A DNA stretch of 54,055 nucleotides from CAZWDL01 sp964632995. Its GTDB lineage: Bacteria > Bacteroidota > Bacteroidia > Chitinophagales > Saprospiraceae. Both the position numbers and the translations under genes were made by a program. Within the stretch, counting starts at the first letter, position 1; the number at the start of each line of letters is the position of its first letter. Positions 50,292 to 54,055 of this stretch are shown here, in pieces. Location of the stretch: assembly GCA_964632995.1 (NCBI GenBank), contig CAZWDL010000040.1:1-54055 (forward strand), given 5' to 3'. The notes beneath the pieces are model-generated. The model had not been told where the DNA came from and made no database searches. It saw nothing but the letters and a program-made list of their open reading frames with translations.

Positions 50292-50495
50292 TTAAGCCTG
50301 ATCTTTCTCCCCCAGCAGCCGGTCTACCTCCTCCTCTGTGCTTCTGAGTTTTTCCCGGCAGAAGCGGATCAGTTCAGCGGCCCGGTTCATCTTATCGGAT
50401 AGCTTGTCGATGCCGATGGCGTCCTCCTGCAGGTCGTTAACGATGGACTGGAGTTCAGCCATGGCCTTTTCGTAGGTCAGTTTTTCTTTCCTCAT
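50292..50495 (-). CDS. xseB: exodeoxyribonuclease VII small subunit
   Basis: The 67-residue helical protein matches XseB in length and pattern (LTYEKAMAELQSIVNDLQED, then LSDKMNRAAELIRFCREKL). It binds the large subunit to form the ssDNA exonuclease that acts in mismatch repair and DNA processing. Its start overlaps the end of xseA by 4 bp (ATGA-type overlap), showing translational coupling. It ends directly next to a palindromic repeat that may act as a transcript end. Confidence 0.95.
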   Translation of the reverse strand: MRKEKLTYEKAMAELQSIVNDLQEDAIGIDKLSDKMNRAAELIRFCREKLRSTEEEVDRLLGEKDQA

Positions 50496-51733
50496 TTTTG
50501 ATCGTCGTTTTGAATCCGGCTCTGTCGTTCGCCATCGATAAATCGGGTGCTGATGCGATCGCCGGCTTGCAGCTCATTGGCGGAAGTGACGGGGCGCCCG
50601 CCTTTTAGCGTCATCGTGTATCCCCGGCGCAGCGTGGCTTCGGGGCTGAGCAGCTGCAGGAGTCGTTCCTGCTGCTCAAGGCTTTGGTGCTGGTCTTTCA
50701 GGGAGCGGCGGGCCAGGCGGGGCCATTCCCTGTCGATATAATCGAGCAGGCGTTCCTGTTCTGTGAGGATGCGTCGGCTTCCGTAATGCAGTTGCTGTTC
50801 CAGTTGTTCGAGTTGAAGGGCGTGCCGGCGAAGGAGTCGCTGGCTGTCAAGTTGTAAGCGGTGGCTGAGTTCTTCCATATGTGCTTCGAATTGCAGGTTC
50901 CGGTTGATGAGGAAGTCGGCCGTGGCGGTGGGGGTTTTGAGCGCCGTATGAGCGGTCATATCCACCACTGTTTCATCGATGTCGTGACCGATACCGGTAA
51001 GTACGGGCAGGGGGCATTCGGCGATGGCCTTTCCTAGCGCATAGTTGTCGAAGGCAGCAAGATCGAGGCGGGCCCCGCCGCCGCGAATGATGACGAGGCA
51101 GTCGAACTGCGCTTTTTGCCGCCCGATGCGTTTGAGTTGTTGCAGCATTTCGCTTTCCACGTGTTGCCCCTGCATGGCGCTGGGAAAAAACTGGTTTAAA
51201 AAACGGTAACCGTTGGGGTTGACCTCTAGTTGGTGGAGGTAGTCCTGATAGCCGGCGGCCCTTTCGGAGCTGATTACAGCAATGCGTTGCAGAACGGCGG
51301 GAAGCGATACCCGGGCATTTTTTCGCAACAGCGATTCAGCGCGCAGCCGCTCCAGTATTTCCCGGCGTTGTTGTTCGAGCCGGCCCAGGGTATAGGCGGG
51401 GTCGATATCTTCAATGATCAGCTTGAGACCGTAGCGCTCGTGGAAGTCGACTTTTACCCGCAACAATACCTCAATGCCTTCCTGTAGCAGTGGACGGAGC
51501 GCTCCGCCGATCCGCCGCTGCAGCTGCCGGAAGCCGTTTCGCCACAGCACCCCTTCGGCCTGAGCAATGATGTGATCATGCTCCTCCGCTTTTTGTACGA
51601 GGCTGAAAAAGTAATGGCCCTGTGATTCATTGAGCTGGCCGATTTCGCAGCTGACCCATAATGCCTCCGGGAAGTTGAGCGCCAGCACCCGGCGGATGTG
51701 TTCGTTGAGGTCGAAGAGACTAATGTGCTCCAA
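50492..51733 (-). CDS. xseA: exodeoxyribonuclease VII large subunit
   Basis: The 413-residue protein has an N-terminal OB-fold (FPEALWVSCEIGQLNESQGH, YFFSLVQKAEEHDHIIAQAE, GIEVLLRVKVDFHERYGLKL). The catalytic core follows (IAVISSERAAGYQDYLHQLE, CLVIIRGGGARLDLAAFDNY, PVLTGIGHDIDETVVDMTAH and TALKTPTATADFLI). A long coiled coil and a small C-terminal domain (RRGYTMTLKGGRPVTSANEL) end it. It degrades single-stranded DNA from both ends without added metal. xseB overlaps its stop. Upstream is ftsH, separated by a terminator, so xseAB is its own unit. Confidence 0.95.
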   Translation of the reverse strand: MEHISLFDLNEHIRRVLALNFPEALWVSCEIGQLNESQGHYFFSLVQKAEEHDHIIAQAEGVLWRNGFRQLQRRIGGALRPLLQEGIEVLLRVKVDFHERYGLKLIIEDIDPAYTLGRLEQQRREILERLRAESLLRKNARVSLPAVLQRIAVISSERAAGYQDYLHQLEVNPNGYRFLNQFFPSAMQGQHVESEMLQQLKRIGRQKAQFDCLVIIRGGGARLDLAAFDNYALGKAIAECPLPVLTGIGHDIDETVVDMTAHTALKTPTATADFLINRNLQFEAHMEELSHRLQLDSQRLLRRHALQLEQLEQQLHYGSRRILTEQERLLDYIDREWPRLARRSLKDQHQSLEQQERLLQLLSPEATLRRGYTMTLKGGRPVTSANELQAGDRISTRFIDGERQSRIQNDDQK

Positions 51734-51790
51734 AGTGAACGAGGATTAGATGTGGGATTAAATGTACGATTTTCAGCTCAGGATGACTGG

Positions 51791-51822
51791 GGGAAATAGG
51801 AAATAAGAAAGGGGAAGGCGGA
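51791..51822. repeat. Degenerate 7-bp repeat tract, copy 4
   Basis: On the plus strand the units read GGAAATA GGAAATA AGAAAGG GGAAGGC GGAGATG. The tract lies between the xseA start and the ftsH terminator. Confidence 0.55.
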
Positions 51823-51825
51823 GAT

Positions 51826-51873
51826 GAAAAAGATTACCCACCCCGCTCCTGGTAAGAACGGGACCGGGGTGGG
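51826..51873 (-). terminator. Intrinsic terminator of ftsH
   Basis: CCCACCCCG (51837-51845) and CGGGGTGGG (51865-51873) pair perfectly. On the minus strand TAATCTTTTTC follows the stem. Confidence 0.8.
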
Positions 51874-51880
51874 CAGGAAC

Positions 51881-53878
51881 TCAAGAACTCTTTTCTTTAT
51901 CTTCCTGTTCTTTAACCGCTTCGGCCATTTCCTCGGACTGGCCGTTCTCTTTAGTTTTACCAATAGAGCGCCGGCCGAAGATTTCTTCCAGTTCATCCTT
52001 TAGGACGACTTCTTTATCGAGCAGGCGCTGGGCGAGTTTTTCCATTTGCTCGCGGTGTTGCAGGAGGATATTTTTGGTGCGTTTGTAGGCATCATCGACG
52101 AGCTTTCGCACGGCGTGATCAATCTTCTGTGCGGTTTCTTCGCTGTAAGGTTTTTGCAGCATTTGCTCGTTCTTACCGGAGCTGTCGTAATAGCTGATGT
52201 TGCCCAATTCGTCGCTCAGTCCATAGTAGGCGACCATCATGTGCGCCTGCTTGGTGACCTTTTCGAGGTCATTGAGGGCGCCGCTGGATACTTCTTCGAA
52301 CATGATATCTTCGGCGGCGCGGCCTCCCAGGGCAGCACATATTTTCTGGATAAACTGTTCTTTGGTCAACAGTGAATTTTCTTCCGGGAGGTACCAGGCG
52401 GCGCCCAGGGAGCGTCCTCTGGGAACGATGGAAACCTTCAGCAGGCTGTCGGCATGTTCGAGGAACCAGCTGACGGTAGCGTGGCCGGCCTCGTGGTGCG
52501 CGATGATTTGTTTTTCTTTTTTGGAAATGATCTTGCTCTTTTTTTCCAGTCCGGCGATGACGCGGTCGGCGGCGTCCATGAAGTCTTTCATGGTGATGGC
52601 GTCCTTCTTGCGGCGGGCGGCAATCAGCGCTGCTTCGTTACAGATATTGGCGATATCGGCGCCGGAGAAGCCCGGTGTTTGAGCCGCCAGGGTATCCAGG
52701 TCGATATCTTCGGCGAGCACCAGCGGTTCGGTATGTACTTCGAAGATTGCTTTGCGCTCTGTTCTTGTCGGCAGTTCCAGGTAGATTTGCCGGTCAAAGC
52801 GGCCCGGGCGGAGCAGGGCCCGGTCGAGGATATCGCCACGGTTGGTGGCTGCGAGAACGATAACCCCGGTATTGGGTTCAAAGCCGTCCATTTCGTTGAG
52901 CATCTGGTTGAGCGTGTTTTCCTTTTCGTCATTAGACTGGAAGGAAACGGCTTTGCTACGCGACCGTCCTATAGCGTCGATCTCGTCAATGAAAATGATG
53001 CTGGGGGAATTTTCTTTGGCCTTTTTAAATAAGTCGCGCACCCTTGAGGCGCCGACACCGACAAACATTTCTACGAATTCAGAGCCGGAGATGGAAAAGA
53101 AGGGAACATCGGCTTCGCCGGCGACGGCTTTGGCGAGCAGGGTTTTTCCGGTTCCGGGGGGGCCGACAAGCAGTACTCCCTTAGGAATTTTGGCGCCCAG
53201 TTTGGTATAGCGATCGGGGTTTTTGAGAAAGTCTACTATTTCCTTGACTTCCACTTTTACCTCTTCCAGGCCGGCCACGTCATCAAAATTGACATTGCTT
53301 TGTCCTTTCTCAAACTTCTTGGCGCTGGACTTCCCAAATTCGAAGATGTTGCTACCGCCACCGCCAATGCCGCCCGAACGGCGAACGCGGTTGATGATAA
53401 ACAGCCAGATAATGATGATGATGGCCAGCGGCAGCACCCAGGCGAGGATGTTGCTGAACCAGTCGGTGCGTTGTTCGTAATCAATTTCAATGCGGTCTTC
53501 GGGGGGGACATCGGATTCTGCCTGGGCGACAGCTTCTTCAAATTTTTCAACGGACCCGATATTAACTTCGTAGTGGGGGCCGCTGGCATCTGATTCAAAT
53601 TCGGAGAAGTAACCTTCTCCCAATTTTTCATTTTTGATGTATACCTCGGCGGTTTTATCGTTAACTACCGTGATTTTCTCGATAGCCTGCTGGTTGAGCA
53701 GGTTTCGTTTGAATTCCGTCCAGCTGACTTCCTTGGCTGAGCTCCCCGTGAGATAGAACAAACCCTGGACGAGAATCAAGGCAGCGAATAACCAAAAAAA
53801 CCAGCCGTAGTTGATCCTTGAACCGGGGCCGGATGGTTTTTGATTATTATCTTTTTTATTTCCTGATCTTGGTTTCAT
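51881..53878 (-). CDS. ftsH: ATP-dependent zinc metalloprotease FtsH
   Basis: The ATG at 53878 gives 665 residues; a TTG eight codons upstream is less likely. Two membrane segments (about 25-44 and 145-162) flank a periplasmic domain. The AAA module has Walker A GPPGTGKT (239-246), Walker B IIFIDEIDAIG (about 294-304) and the second region of homology (LLRPGRFDRQIYLELP). The protease carries the zinc motif HEAGH (462-466) and a later aspartate helix (GRAAEDIMFEEVSSGALNDL). It degrades membrane and short-lived soluble proteins as a hexamer. The substrate pore motif FVG is present (EMFVGVGASRVR). The C-terminal tail is acidic, as in relatives. Confidence 0.97.
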   Translation of the reverse strand: MKPRSGNKKDNNQKPSGPGSRINYGWFFWLFAALILVQGLFYLTGSSAKEVSWTEFKRNLLNQQAIEKITVVNDKTAEVYIKNEKLGEGYFSEFESDASGPHYEVNIGSVEKFEEAVAQAESDVPPEDRIEIDYEQRTDWFSNILAWVLPLAIIIIIWLFIINRVRRSGGIGGGGSNIFEFGKSSAKKFEKGQSNVNFDDVAGLEEVKVEVKEIVDFLKNPDRYTKLGAKIPKGVLLVGPPGTGKTLLAKAVAGEADVPFFSISGSEFVEMFVGVGASRVRDLFKKAKENSPSIIFIDEIDAIGRSRSKAVSFQSNDEKENTLNQMLNEMDGFEPNTGVIVLAATNRGDILDRALLRPGRFDRQIYLELPTRTERKAIFEVHTEPLVLAEDIDLDTLAAQTPGFSGADIANICNEAALIAARRKKDAITMKDFMDAADRVIAGLEKKSKIISKKEKQIIAHHEAGHATVSWFLEHADSLLKVSIVPRGRSLGAAWYLPEENSLLTKEQFIQKICAALGGRAAEDIMFEEVSSGALNDLEKVTKQAHMMVAYYGLSDELGNISYYDSSGKNEQMLQKPYSEETAQKIDHAVRKLVDDAYKRTKNILLQHREQMEKLAQRLLDKEVVLKDELEEIFGRRSIGKTKENGQSEEMAEAVKEQEDKEKSS

Positions 53879-54055
53879 GTATACAGATAAACTTTTGTAC
53901 AACCCTTTAACCGGTCAGGATTCGTTATTGTTTAGGAAAGAGATATTAACCTAATTGCAGGAACGCGGACCGCGGTGCGAACAGGTAGTGTTCCGGCGCC
54001 TTTTTATATAATTGAGCGTAAAACCCATTGGTCTTCAGCCAATGGGATGAAAGCG
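53879..54055. other. Upstream region of ftsH with a terminator-like hairpin
   Basis: CCCATTGG (54024-54031) and CCAATGGG (54039-54046) form an 8-bp stem. On the minus strand TTTTA follows, so it probably ends a minus-strand gene beyond the window edge. No clear ftsH promoter was found; GGTTGTACAAAAG near 53890 on the minus strand is not convincing. Confidence 0.45.

Noticed and set aside
1..54055. CRISPR array, prophage or insertion sequence
   Set aside because: No regularly spaced direct repeats, no phage structural genes and no transposase frame were seen; the repeats found are non-coding inverted repeats and 7-bp tracts.

Overview
The window looks like chromosomal DNA of a Bacteroidota bacterium, most likely from the Saprospiria (Saprospiraceae/Lewinella-like). 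Four things point there. Secreted proteins end in type IX secretion sorting domains (type A near 19.8 kb, type B near 50.1 kb). A choice-of-anchor B protein and a dockerin-carrying trypsin-like protease are present. Shine-Dalgarno sites are absent, and promoters fit the Bacteroidota pattern of a TTG-type -33 box and a TAnnTTTG -7 box. Many small lipoproteins with lipoboxes occur. Most genes are ordinary chromosomal ones. I see no phage, transposase or CRISPR array.

Layout. 1-3.2 kb (minus): a conflict-type operon with a CHAT-like protein, a STAND ATPase and a membrane-anchored tail. The CHAT-like domain seems to lack its cysteine segment, and the ATPase and tail are separated by one in-frame TAA. 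3.7-6.0 kb (minus): gapA-pgk. 6.4-6.7 kb: two identical tRNA-Glu genes with promoter and terminator. 6.8-7.3 kb and 9.9-10.5 kb: gene remnants. 7.3-19.7 kb: an outer-membrane barrel, a pullulanase lipoprotein, two related lipoproteins, and four secreted or lipoprotein peptidases (M28-PDZ, S9, M49-like, trypsin-like with dockerin). 19.8-25.8 kb (minus): choice-of-anchor B T9SS protein, thioesterase, MFS transporter, and MiaA with an extra GNAT-like C-terminal domain. 25.9-28.0 kb: hybrid histidine kinase. 28.3-29.6 kb (plus): acyltransferase. 29.7-37.0 kb (minus): DUF6624 protein, GNAT/nitrilase protein, RmuC, an EAD-like/TM/TPR protein and ProC. 37.2-40.3 kb (plus): MarR, YceI and two DUF4136 lipoproteins. 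40.3-45.2 kb (minus): BamA/TamA-like protein, NDH-2, deoxynucleoside kinase and FolK. 45.5-50.1 kb (plus): a giant T9SS type B surface protein. 50.3-53.9 kb (minus): ftsH, xseA, xseB.

The intergenic DNA is rich in small non-coding repeats. There is a family with about 20-bp terminal inverted repeats (AACCCGGATTATTCATG-type) and three very different interiors. A palindromic element occurs in two inverted copies near 35.8 and 50.2 kb. Foldback elements with an AGTACACTGT core occur near 35.95 and 38.8 kb. Tracts built from 7-bp units (GGAARNN) lie at or near gene ends at four places. These, the CHAT/STAND operon, the MiaA fusion and the MarR control region deserve the most attention.
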